From Streptomyces sp. SS1-1 (GTDB lineage: Bacteria > Actinomycetota > Actinomycetes > Streptomycetales > Streptomycetaceae): a stretch of DNA of 64,000 nt. The number at the start of each line of letters is the position of its first letter. The first letter of the stretch is position 1. This document shows positions 51,100-58,696 of the stretch, in pieces. The notes beneath the pieces were generated by a model. That model saw only the letters and a program-made list of their open reading frames with translations. It was not told where the DNA came from and searched no databases. The position numbers and the translations under genes were made by a program. The stretch spans positions 4,380,501 through 4,444,500 of the forward strand of contig NZ_WBXN01000004.1 in NCBI RefSeq assembly GCF_008973465.1, read 5' to 3'.

Positions 51100-51577
51100 T
51101 CGCGCACTCCCCGTCGGCACAGCCCGGCGGGTGGTAGGTCCAGCCCGCCGTCCGGTCGTAGACCCATCCCTGGCCCTGCGGCCGCGTCCGTCCGCGGCCC
51201 TGCGCCCCGCGCCACGCGGCGGCCGCGAGCACGGCCCCCCGGGCGAGCCGCGCCCCGCTCGGGGTGCTCAGGCGGTGCGCCAGCGTCCGGTGCCTGCGCA
51301 GCGCCCACAGAGTGACGATCCAGGCGGCGGCGCCCCGGTACACCTGCCCGGCGTCCCCGACGACGGTGATCTCGTCGAGCGTGGCCCGGTGGTCGAGGCC
51401 GGGGAAGCGCCGGCGGGCCTCGGCGGACCCGGCAGGCACCGTCTCCAACGGCACCCACTTCGGCTGCCGTACGAGCCAGTCGCGGACGAAGGTGCACAGG
51501 GAGCACTCGGGGTCGTACAGGACGGTCAGCGCGCGGACCGGTGTCGCGGCGGCCCTCTCAGGCGTCTCGGCTGGCAT
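51089..51577 (-). CDS. DCC-family thiol-disulfide oxidoreductase-like protein (DUF393)
   Basis: 162 residues. The hallmark DxxCxxC occurs as YDPECSLCTFVRDWL near residues 21-35. The rest has an WIVTLWALRRHRTLA helix and a Cys-containing tail (PPGCADGECATPS). DUF393 proteins resemble thioredoxin-fold proteins and may reduce or bind thiols; function is unproven. ATG 51577 lies 12 bases after the upstream membrane gene, in the same transcript, behind the paired palindromic operators. Confidence 0.85.
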   Translation of the reverse strand: MPAETPERAAATPVRALTVLYDPECSLCTFVRDWLVRQPKWVPLETVPAGSAEARRRFPGLDHRATLDEITVVGDAGQVYRGAAAWIVTLWALRRHRTLAHRLSTPSGARLARGAVLAAAAWRGAQGRGRTRPQGQGWVYDRTAGWTYHPPGCADGECATPS

Positions 51578-51589
51578 GCCGGGCCCCGC

Positions 51590-51997
51590 TCAGGCCTCGG
51601 CCGACGGGGCGATCCAGCCCTGCGGCGCGACTGGCGGCAGCTGCTCGCGCTCCATCACCCCGCGCCGCCGGATCTTGTTGAGGACGTAGACGTTGGCGAG
51701 GTGCATGAACCCGAGCACGAGCAGGACCACGCCGAGCTTGGTCGACAGGGCCTCGAAGATGCCGCGGGTGTCGGCGACGGTGCCGTCGTCGCTCAGATAC
51801 AGCGCGACGAAGCCGAGGTTGACGAGGTAGAAGCCGACCACCAGCAGGTGGTTCACGGCGTCCGCGAGCTTCTCGTTGCCGTGCAGGACGTCGGCGAGGA
51901 AGATCCGCCCGTTGCGGCTGAGCGTCCGGGCCACCCAGACGGTGAGCCCGATGCTGACGGCCAGGTAGATGACATAGGCGATGACCGTGCGGTCCAT
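51590..51997 (-). CDS. Four-helix membrane protein of unknown function
   Basis: 135 residues with four predicted segments: TVIAYVIYLAVSIGLTVWVA, LLVVGFYLVNLGFVALYL, KLGVVLLVLGFMHLANVYVL and a short loop region between. A tail MEREQLPPVAPQGW follows. No family was recognised with confidence. The G-rich GAGGGGGTCGGGCC serves as ribosome site. It is the first gene after two TTGAAC-NN-GTTCAA palindromes and is followed by the DCC gene at 12 bases; together they form a regulated operon. Confidence 0.76.
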   Translation of the reverse strand: MDRTVIAYVIYLAVSIGLTVWVARTLSRNGRIFLADVLHGNEKLADAVNHLLVVGFYLVNLGFVALYLSDDGTVADTRGIFEALSTKLGVVLLVLGFMHLANVYVLNKIRRRGVMEREQLPPVAPQGWIAPSAEA

Positions 51998-52011
51998 GGC
52001 CCGACCCCCTC

Positions 52012-52070
52012 TTGAACGTGTTCAAATCTCTGACACGGATGACAGTAGACCTGTGTTTGAACACGTTCAA
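52012..52070 (-). promoter_or_regulatory. Promoter with two palindromic operators (TTGAAC-NN-GTTCAA)
   Basis: Two 14-bp palindromes at 52012-52025 and 52057-52070, centre distance 45 bp, differ only in the central two bases. On the minus strand TTGAAC of the upstream one (52070-52065), a 17-base spacer and TACTGT form a good -35/-10 pair for the membrane-protein/DCC operon. The second palindrome lies just before the ribosome site. Repressor binding at both would block initiation and elongation (inference). Confidence 0.75.
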
Positions 52071-52116
52071 CTCGCGGGCGTGAGGCGTGCGTCACGCCGT
52101 CAGGAGGCCCTACCCG

Positions 52117-52527
52117 TCAGGGCCTTCGGCCCAGTTCCGGACGCTTGGTGTAGTCCGTGAGACCGATGACGTTCCCCCAGGGGTCGGCGATCTCCACGGT
52201 CCAGCCGGTGGCCGTCGAGAACGGCTCGTCCAGCGGCTGCGTCCCCGCGTCCCGCAGGATCCGCGCCGCCGCCCGTGCGTCCGGCACCTCCAGCCACACG
52301 CGCGCGGACGGCCACGGCGGGGTGCGCCGCCCGAACCCGTCCTCGTGCCGCAGCAGGATGCCCGGCGTCTCGCCCCCCACCTTCAGCAGCGCGATCCCGG
52401 CATCGTCGAGCCGGAACCCGACGGTGAACCCGGCCCGCTCGTAGAACCCGACGGCCTCGGCGATGTCGCCGACCGGCAGCAGCACGTTGTCGAACCCGAG
52501 CAGCTCGTACGAAGAATCGTCTGACAT
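52117..52527 (-). CDS. VOC/glyoxalase-family protein
   Basis: 136 residues with the two beta-alpha-beta-beta-beta modules of the vicinal oxygen chelate fold: YELLGFDNVLLPVGDIAEAVGFYERAGF... and VWLEVPDARAAARILRDAG... ending ADPWGNVIGLTDY. The metal-ligand positions usually held by His/Glu are partly Asn/Glu (FDNVLL, VEIAD), so metal binding is uncertain. ATG 52527 is chosen; the frame is open further 5' without homology. Neighbours give no clue. Confidence 0.85.
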   Translation of the reverse strand: MSDDSSYELLGFDNVLLPVGDIAEAVGFYERAGFTVGFRLDDAGIALLKVGGETPGILLRHEDGFGRRTPPWPSARVWLEVPDARAAARILRDAGTQPLDEPFSTATGWTVEIADPWGNVIGLTDYTKRPELGRRP

Positions 52528-52667
52528 GCCGTCAGATAGTAGGCGCCGCGACCCGGAAATCCGGTGAAGGGCACCCCGGTCCGCGCGTGGCGGGATTCCT
52601 GCTGCAAGATGTCCTGCATCCATTCGCCTGCGGATGATCCGATTGACAGACTTCGGGGGAACTCGCC

Positions 52668-53135
52668 TTGTCCGAAACGCCACAGCAGCCCCAGCCCGAT
52701 GAGGCGCAGTCCCATGGGCCGCAGTCCCATGGGCCGCAGTCCCATGGGCCTCAGCCCGGCAACCCCGGGCCCTACGGGTATCCCCAACCCGGCCAGCCCC
52801 CTTACCCCGGCTACGGCCAGCCCCCGTACCCCGGCTACGCCCAGCCCGGTTACGGATACATCCCCCCCGGTTCCTTCACCGGCGACCCCCAGGCCCCTTA
52901 CGGATACGACGTGTTGGGCCGCCCCTACTCCGACAAGTCGAAGGTCGTCGCGGGCGTCCTCCAGCTCACCCTGGGCAGCTTCGGCGTCGGCCGCTTCTAC
53001 ATCGGCCATGTCGGTATCGGCCTCGCCCAGCTCTTCACTTGCGGCGGCCTGGGCATCTGGGCGCTGATCGACGGCATCGTCATGCTGGTCAGCGACGGCA
53101 AAACCGACAGTGACGGGCGGGTCCTGCGTGGCTGA
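52668..53135 (+). CDS. TM2-domain protein with Pro/Gly/Tyr-rich N-terminus
   Basis: 155 residues. A low-complexity N-terminus (SHGPQ repeated three times from a 15-bp DNA repeat at 52711-52756; then PGYGQPPYPGY) leads to the TM2 domain (residues ~85-150) with two hydrophobic segments and the family motif GRFYIGHVGIGLAQLFTCGG. The start is TTG at 52668 after CGGGGGAAC. The C-terminal half is nearly identical in pattern to the gene at 53761 (YSDKSK, TD..GRVLRG). It overlaps the DUF2752 gene. Confidence 0.87.
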   Translation: MSETPQQPQPDEAQSHGPQSHGPQSHGPQPGNPGPYGYPQPGQPPYPGYGQPPYPGYAQPGYGYIPPGSFTGDPQAPYGYDVLGRPYSDKSKVVAGVLQLTLGSFGVGRFYIGHVGIGLAQLFTCGGLGIWALIDGIVMLVSDGKTDSDGRVLRG

Positions 53136-53547
53136 CGCCGGGCGCCTCTCCGCGAGGTGCCCGGCCGCCTTGCGGCATCCGGCGGCAGCCCCCCTGGCAA
53201 CGCTTGCCGCGGGTGCGGCCGGCTCCGCGTATCTGTACGGCACCGATCCGCACGAGTCCGGTCACTGGCTTCCGCGGTGCCCGTTCCGGCTGGTCACCGG
53301 TCTGCTCTGTCCTGCCTGCGGCGGCACCCGCATGGTGTACGACCTGATGCACGGTCACCTGGCCCAGGCATGGCTGGACAACCGGTTCCTGTTGCTCGCC
53401 TCGCCGTTGGCGCTCGCGCTGTTGGGCCGCTGGGCGTGGGAGGGCCTGCGCGGGCGCGCCTGGCGGCCGCGTCTGGGGACGAAGGGAGTGGCCGGCGTCC
53501 TCGGGATCGCGGTGGCGTGGACGGTGCTGAGGAACGTCGTCGGCTGA
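53128..53547 (+). CDS. DUF2752 membrane protein
   Basis: About 139 residues. DUF2752 signature CPFRLVTGLLCPACGGTRMVYDLMHG is clear (about residues 55-80), with hydrophobic helices before and after. GTG 53128 overlaps the TM2 stop; GTG 53110 is the other option. DUF2752 and TM2 proteins commonly sit together in bacteria, suggesting a joint, unknown membrane role. Confidence 0.86.
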   Translation: MADAGRLSARCPAALRHPAAAPLATLAAGAAGSAYLYGTDPHESGHWLPRCPFRLVTGLLCPACGGTRMVYDLMHGHLAQAWLDNRFLLLASPLALALLGRWAWEGLRGRAWRPRLGTKGVAGVLGIAVAWTVLRNVVG

Positions 53548-53760
53548 GTTTGATCACGGATCAGGAACGATGGATCTTCACCTCTCCCCCATTTCCCTCC
53601 GCTGTACCTAAGCTCACCGGTCACAGGGGGGATGTCCTGGCACGGCTGAGCTGTGCGAGGGCGTCGGTCGGCAGCTGCGGACATCTCAAAGCGCGTTTCG
53701 CGACGTCATGCGTCCCTTCTGCACTCCCCGTTCAGACATGCAGCACAGGAGCCAGTCGCC

Positions 53761-54024
53761 ATGACCGTCCCCACCCCGCAGGCCCCCTACGGCGTCGACC
53801 CGATGGGCCGGCCCTACTCCGACAAGTCCAAGATCGTCGCCGGTATCCTCCAGCTCTTCCTGGGCACCCTGGGCATCGGCCGCTTCTACGTCGGCTCCGT
53901 CGGCGTGGGCGTCGCGCAGCTCCTCACCTGCGGAGGCCTCGGCTTCTGGGCTCTGATCGACGGCATCCTGTTCCTCACCAGCAACGACCGCACCGACAAG
54001 GAAGGCCGCGTCCTCCGCGGCTGA
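53761..54024 (+). CDS. TM2-domain protein, short paralogue
   Basis: 87 residues. It starts at ATG after ACAGGAG. The short N-terminus PTPQAPYGVDPMGRPYSDKSK is followed by the TM2 domain GRFYVGSVGVGVAQLLTCGGLGFWALIDGILFL and the same GRVLRG ending as the gene at 52668. It is a tandem paralogue lacking the Pro-rich tail. Confidence 0.87.
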   Translation: MTVPTPQAPYGVDPMGRPYSDKSKIVAGILQLFLGTLGIGRFYVGSVGVGVAQLLTCGGLGFWALIDGILFLTSNDRTDKEGRVLRG

Positions 54025-54079
54025 CCTCCCCACCCGCAACGCCTCTCGCCCCGCCGATCACTCGACCTGCGGGGCGGAG

Positions 54080-54362
54080 TCAGCTCCCGGCCTCCAGAAC
54101 GGCCGCCACGTCCAGCGTGACCTCGGCTCCGATCGAGTCGGGAAGGGTCACGATCTCGCCGGGCGGACACGAGGAGCCGGCCCCCGATGATCTCGACGCT
54201 GTAGCCCGGATTGCGGTCCATGAGGTGGATCGCCTCCGCGATCAGCGGACGCTCGTGGTGGGGCCGCTGTGCCTCCCAAGGGCTGGTGTCGAGACCATCA
54301 GGGTAGGGCGGCAAGGCCCTCACGTCGGTCTCCGTCGCATTCACCCGTAGGTGTGGCATCAA
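54080..54362 (-). pseudogene. Uma2-family endonuclease remnant
   Basis: The minus strand encodes a Uma2-like N-terminus (ERPLIAEAIHLMDRNPGYSVEIIGGRLLVS) that shifts out of frame near 54170. In the next frame it reads a Uma2-like C-terminus, GEIVTLPDSIGAEVTLDVAAVLEAGS, and a stop at 54080. Intact Uma2 proteins are about 180-200 residues; the middle with the catalytic residues is deleted. It should not be annotated as an active gene. Confidence 0.65.
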
Positions 54363-54364
54363 TA

Positions 54365-54399
54365 CGAGGGCCCCGTTTCCGATGGAAACGGGGCCCTCG
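54365..54399 (-). terminator. Stem-loop terminator of the sdh operon
   Basis: Perfect 16-bp stem (54365-54380 with 54384-54399) with a 3-base loop, 20 bases past the sdhB stop. Confidence 0.88.
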
Positions 54400-54419
54400 G
54401 TCGCACAGATGCCAGGTGA

Positions 54420-55181
54420 TCAGTAGCGGCGCGTGATCAGGGCGCGCTTGACCTCCGCGATCGCCTTCGTGACCTCGATGCCGCGCGGGCAGGCGTCCGT
54501 GCAGTTGAAGGTCGTGCGGCAGCGCCAGACGCCGTCCTTGTCGTTCAGGATCTCCAGGCGCTGCTCGCCGGCCTCGTCACGCGAGTCGAAGATGAAGCGG
54601 TGCGCGTTGACGATGGCCGCCGGGCCGAAGTACTGGCCGTCGTTCCAGAAGACGGGGCACGACGACGTGCAGGCGGCGCAGAGGATGCACTTCGTGGTGT
54701 CGTCGAAGCGCTCCCGGTCCTCCGCCGACTGCAGACGCTCGCGCGTGGGCTCGTTCGTGTCCTTCGTGATGAGGAAGGGCATGACGTCCCGGTACGCCTG
54801 GAAGAACGGCTCCATGTCGACCACGAGGTCCTTCAGGACCGTGAGGCCCTTGATGGGCTCGACCGTGATCGGCTTCTCGGGGTTGATGTCCTTGATCAGC
54901 GTCTTGCACGCCAGGCGGTTCTTGCCGTTGATCCGCATCGCGTCCGAGCCGCAGATGCCGTGGGCGCACGAGCGGCGGAACGTCAGCGTGCCGTCCAGCT
55001 CCCACTTGATCTTGTGGAGGCCGTCGAGGACGCGCTCCTTGGGGTCGATCTCCAGCTGGAAGTCTTCCCACACCGCCTCGGCCGAGACCTCCGGGTTGAA
55101 ACGGCGGACCCGGAACGTGACCGTGATGTAGGGGGAGGCGTCGGACTGCGCCTCGGCCTTGTCCAGAACGGGGGTTGCCAT
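54420..55181 (-). CDS. sdhB: Succinate dehydrogenase iron-sulfur subunit
   Basis: 253 residues carrying the three cluster motifs: [2Fe-2S] RRSCAHGICGSD and ACKTL, [4Fe-4S] CILCAACTSSCP, and [3Fe-4S] CRTTFNCTDACPRG. It relays electrons from SdhA to the membrane quinone site in complex II. ATG shares one base with the sdhA stop, so translation is coupled. Last gene of the operon. Confidence 0.97.
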   Translation of the reverse strand: MATPVLDKAEAQSDASPYITVTFRVRRFNPEVSAEAVWEDFQLEIDPKERVLDGLHKIKWELDGTLTFRRSCAHGICGSDAMRINGKNRLACKTLIKDINPEKPITVEPIKGLTVLKDLVVDMEPFFQAYRDVMPFLITKDTNEPTRERLQSAEDRERFDDTTKCILCAACTSSCPVFWNDGQYFGPAAIVNAHRFIFDSRDEAGEQRLEILNDKDGVWRCRTTFNCTDACPRGIEVTKAIAEVKRALITRRY

Positions 55182-56935
55182 CAGTACTTACGCTCCATCG
55201 GCTGGTAGCGGGTCTGGACGACCGGCTTGTAGTCGAGACGAATGGACTCCGTGCCGTCGTCGCCCACCTCGCGGTACGCCATGGTGTGGCGCATGAAGTT
55301 GACGTCGTCGCGGTTCGGGTAGTCCTCGCGGTAGTGACCGCCGCGGGACTCCTTGCGGGCCAGCGCGGAGACCGCCATGACCTCGGCCAGGTCGAGCAGG
55401 TTGCCCAGCTCGATGGCCTCCAGCAGGTCCGTGTTGAACCGCTTGCCCTTGTCCTGGATCGAGACGTTCTTGTAGCGCTCGCGCAGCTCCGCGATCTTCT
55501 CGACCGCCGTCTTGATGGTCTGCTCCGTGCGGAACACCATGACGTTGGCGTCCATGGTCTCCTGGAGCTCCTTGCGCAGGGTCGCCACGCGCTCGGTGCC
55601 CGTGGACGTGCGCAGCCGCTCGACCTGCTCGAGCACCAGCTCGGCGGGGTTCTCCGGCAGCTCGACGAAGTCGGCCTTCTGGGAGTACTCGGCGGCGGCG
55701 ATGCCCGCGCGCTTGCCGAACACGTTGATGTCCAGCAGCGAGTTGGTGCCGAGGCGGTTCGCGCCGTGCACGGACACGCAGGCCACCTCGCCGGCCGCGT
55801 ACAGACCGGGGACGACGGTGGTGTTGTCCGCCAGGACCTCACCCTCGACGTTGGTCGGGATGCCGCCCATGGCGTAGTGCGCGGTCGGCTGGATCGGGAT
55901 CGGGTCCGTGTAGGGCTCGATGCCGAGGTAGGTGCGCGCGAACTCCGTGATGTCCGGGAGCTTGGCGTCCAGCTGCTCCGGCGGGAGGTGCGTCAGGTCC
56001 AGGTAGACGTGGTCGCCCTCGGGACCGCAGCCGCGGCCCTCGCGGATCTCCGTGTAGATGGAGCGCGAGACGACGTCACGCGAGGCGAGGTCCTTCATGA
56101 CCGGCGCGTACTTCTCCATGAAGCGCTCGCCGTCCTTGTTGCGGAGGATGCCGCCCTCACCGCGGGCGCCCTCCGTCAGCAGGATGCCCATGCGCCAGAT
56201 GCCGGTCGGGTGGAACTGGAAGAACTCCATGTCCTCCAGCGGGATACCGCGCCGGTAGCAGGCGGCCTGGCCGTCGCCCGTCAGGGTGTGCGCGTTGGAC
56301 GTCACCTTGAAGAACTTGCCGGTGCCGCCGGAGGCGTAGATGACCGACTTGGCCTGGAAGACGTGGATCTCACCGGTCGCCAGCTCGTACGCCACGACAC
56401 CGGCGGACTTCCGGACGCCGTCGACCTCGGTGATCAGCTGGTCCAGGACGTAGAACTCGTTGTAGAACTCCACGCCCTCCTTGACGCAGTTCTGGTACAG
56501 CGTCTGGAGGATCATGTGGCCGGTGCGGTCCGCGGCGTAGCAGGACCGGCGGACCGGGGCCTCGCCGTGGTTGCGCGAGTGACCGCCGAAGCGGCGCTGG
56601 TCGATCGTGCCGTCCGGCGTGCGGTTGAACGGCAGGCCCATCTTCTCCAGGTCGAGGACGGAGTCGATGGCCTCCTTCGCCAGGATCTCGGCGGCGTCCT
56701 GGTCGACCAGGTAGTCACCGCCCTTGACGGTGTCGAAGGTGTGCCACTCCCAGTTGTCCTCCTCCACGTTGGCCAGCGCGGCGGCCATGCCGCCCTGCGC
56801 GGCGCCCGTGTGGGAGCGGGTGGGGTACAGCTTGGTCAGCACGGCGGTGCGGCTGCGCTTCGTCGACTCGATGGCCGCGCGCATACCCGCGCCACCGGCG
56901 CCGACGATGACGGTGTCGTACTTGTGGATCTTCAT
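55181..56935 (-). CDS. sdhA: Succinate dehydrogenase flavoprotein subunit
   Basis: 584 residues. FAD-binding VIVGAGGAGMRAAIES, covalent-FAD His in TRSHTGAAQGG, catalytic blocks GGHSRNHGEAPVRR, TSNAHTLTGDGQAACYR, EFFQFHPTGIWRMG and the Arg region SRSIYTEIREGRG. It oxidises succinate to fumarate. ATG 56935 starts MKIHKYDT, 23 bases after the sdhD stop. Confidence 0.97.
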   Translation of the reverse strand: MKIHKYDTVIVGAGGAGMRAAIESTKRSRTAVLTKLYPTRSHTGAAQGGMAAALANVEEDNWEWHTFDTVKGGDYLVDQDAAEILAKEAIDSVLDLEKMGLPFNRTPDGTIDQRRFGGHSRNHGEAPVRRSCYAADRTGHMILQTLYQNCVKEGVEFYNEFYVLDQLITEVDGVRKSAGVVAYELATGEIHVFQAKSVIYASGGTGKFFKVTSNAHTLTGDGQAACYRRGIPLEDMEFFQFHPTGIWRMGILLTEGARGEGGILRNKDGERFMEKYAPVMKDLASRDVVSRSIYTEIREGRGCGPEGDHVYLDLTHLPPEQLDAKLPDITEFARTYLGIEPYTDPIPIQPTAHYAMGGIPTNVEGEVLADNTTVVPGLYAAGEVACVSVHGANRLGTNSLLDINVFGKRAGIAAAEYSQKADFVELPENPAELVLEQVERLRTSTGTERVATLRKELQETMDANVMVFRTEQTIKTAVEKIAELRERYKNVSIQDKGKRFNTDLLEAIELGNLLDLAEVMAVSALARKESRGGHYREDYPNRDDVNFMRHTMAYREVGDDGTESIRLDYKPVVQTRYQPMERKY

Positions 56936-56958
56936 GGTCGGTTACCTCAGCCCCGTGC

Positions 56959-57441
56959 CTAGCGGATGTTCGGGTCGAAGGTGAAGATCACCAGCGTGCC
57001 CAGCAGGATGGTGAACACCGTGGCGGTGTAGAGCAGGCCCTTCAGCCACAGCCGGGTGTTCGCGCGCTCCGCGTAGTCGTTGATGACCGTGCGCAGACCG
57101 TTGGCGCCGTGGAGCATCGCGAGCCAGAGCATCAGCAGGTCCCAGACCTGCCAGAACGGCGAGGCCCAGCGGCCGGCCACGAAGGCGAAGCCGATCTTCG
57201 AGACGCCGCCGTCCAGCACCAGCTGGATCAGCAGGTGGCCGATGACGAGGACGACCAGCACGACGCCGGACAGGCGCATGAACAGCCAGGCGGCCAGCTC
57301 GAAGTTGCCCCGGGTGGACCGGGGGGTCTTCTTGGTCCGCTTGCGCGGCGCCTCGATGAGCGGGGCCGGGTTGTCGACGTTGTAGAGCGAGGCGCCCTCG
57401 ACCGGGCCGATCCCGGACGCGGTGGTTTCAGTCGTGGACAT
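56959..57441 (-). CDS. sdhD: Succinate dehydrogenase membrane anchor subunit
   Basis: 160 residues with three membrane segments: WLFMRLSGVVLVVLVIGHLLIQLVL, WDLLMLWLAMLHGANGLRTVI and LLYTATVFTILLGTLVIF. RLSG and the HGANGLR block fit the quinone/heme-binding sites of the SdhD family. A charged ~50-residue N-terminal extension precedes the core. It lies 5 bases after sdhC. Confidence 0.93.
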   Translation of the reverse strand: MSTTETTASGIGPVEGASLYNVDNPAPLIEAPRKRTKKTPRSTRGNFELAAWLFMRLSGVVLVVLVIGHLLIQLVLDGGVSKIGFAFVAGRWASPFWQVWDLLMLWLAMLHGANGLRTVINDYAERANTRLWLKGLLYTATVFTILLGTLVIFTFDPNIR

Positions 57442-57446
57442 GTGCG

Positions 57447-57827
57447 TCAGCTCCCGAACAGTTCACGAGCGGCGTGGCCGAGGACGGGGTAGATCGCCCC
57501 GAGCATGAGCACGAGCCACAGACCGACGACGGACCAGAGCATCTGCTTCTGGTAGCGCGGGCCCTTCGACCAGAAGTCGACGGCGATGACGCGCAGGCCG
57601 TTGAGCGCGTGGAACAGGATGGCGGCGACGAGGCCGTACTCCAGCAGCGCGACGATCGGCGTCTTGTAGGTGGCTACGACCTTGTCGTAGTCCTCGGGGG
57701 AGACACGGACGAGAGCGGTGTCCAGCACATGAACGAACAGGAAGAAGAAGATGAGGACGCCGGTGACTCGGTGAGCCACCCAGGACCACATTCCTTCCCG
57801 GCCGCGGTACAGCGTTCCAGCCGGCAC
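57447..57827 (-). CDS. sdhC: Succinate dehydrogenase cytochrome b subunit
   Basis: 126 residues, three membrane helices: WVAHRVTGVLIFFFLFVHVLD, LLEYGLVAAILFHALNGLRVI and LWSVVGLWLVLMLGAIYPVL. His in HRVTG, HVLDT and FHALNG are heme and quinone ligand candidates. GTG 57827 after GGAGGG is the start and opens the sdhCDAB operon on the minus strand. Confidence 0.94.
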   Translation of the reverse strand: MPAGTLYRGREGMWSWVAHRVTGVLIFFFLFVHVLDTALVRVSPEDYDKVVATYKTPIVALLEYGLVAAILFHALNGLRVIAVDFWSKGPRYQKQMLWSVVGLWLVLMLGAIYPVLGHAARELFGS

Positions 57828-58016
57828 GGAAGTCCCTCCGGGAGCGGGGTATCGGGGCCTGCCGGCTTGTGCTGTCGGTCGGGCCCGGCCGGGTACGGTC
57901 CACCGGCCCCCAGCATCGTAGCGACGGTTGCCTGCGGCGCTTACGCCGGGCCTGGCGGTGTGATCAAACTGGCACGCGGATGGTCCATTCGCGGCCTGTG
58001 CGCCGGGATGCCCGTC

Positions 58017-58541
58017 TCAGGCGAGATGGCTGACCAGCCGCCCCTTCGCGAGCCGCCGTAGTTCCTCCGCCGCGAGGACCCTTTCTTCCTCCGGATCGTT
58101 TGCCAATCGTGACCGGATGCCTGCCAATACATGGTCCAGGCTCTCGGTGTGCGTCAGGCCGTCCAGGCAGATAATGAACCCATGCCCGAATTTGGCCTCA
58201 TACGCGGCGTATGCCGCGCTCAGGGCGGTGTGTGCCGCCGAGTAGACGTCCTCCGGCAGGAACGGCAGCCCCTCCGCCGCCAGCGCGTGCGACAGCTCCG
58301 CCGGCGTCAGGTCGTACGCGGCCTCGTCGCAGGCGGCCAGCAGGGCGCCGATGTCGGGGTAGGGGCGGTGGTCCGCCACCCGATCGGCCCAGCGGGCGCT
58401 GTGCAGGCAGGTCAGAAGGGTGGCCCGGGCCTCGTGCGGGGGAGCGGAGTTGAACGGCTCCAGCCCGCCCGGGGGCGGTGTACGGGTCTGTTCGGGCAGC
58501 GCCGGTATGGCGACTCGGCCGGGAAGATGTGTGGGCGTCAC
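58017..58541 (-). CDS. OHCU decarboxylase (uricolysis)
   Basis: 174 residues. 2-oxo-4-hydroxy-4-carboxy-5-ureidoimidazoline decarboxylase, the last step from urate to S-allantoin. The N-terminal region FNSAPPHEARATLLTCLHSARWADRV and KFGHGFIICLDGLT match the family, followed by SRLANDPEEERVLAAEELRRLAKGRL. The uricase and HIU hydrolase genes are not in this window. It precedes the sdh operon and reads in the same direction after a 189-bp gap, so it probably has its own transcript. Confidence 0.82.
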   Translation of the reverse strand: MTPTHLPGRVAIPALPEQTRTPPPGGLEPFNSAPPHEARATLLTCLHSARWADRVADHRPYPDIGALLAACDEAAYDLTPAELSHALAAEGLPFLPEDVYSAAHTALSAAYAAYEAKFGHGFIICLDGLTHTESLDHVLAGIRSRLANDPEEERVLAAEELRRLAKGRLVSHLA

Positions 58542-58696
58542 GTGGGTTTCGGCAGGGGATTCTGGGAGAGGCGTGGCGCCACGCTACCGACTGTGGACGT
58601 GAGGTGTCCGACCGATGCCCGAATTTCAGCCGAACGGGAGAGTTTCAGAACGTGTGCTGGACGGCTGACAGTGTCCGCAGGCCCTAGGTTGGCGCC

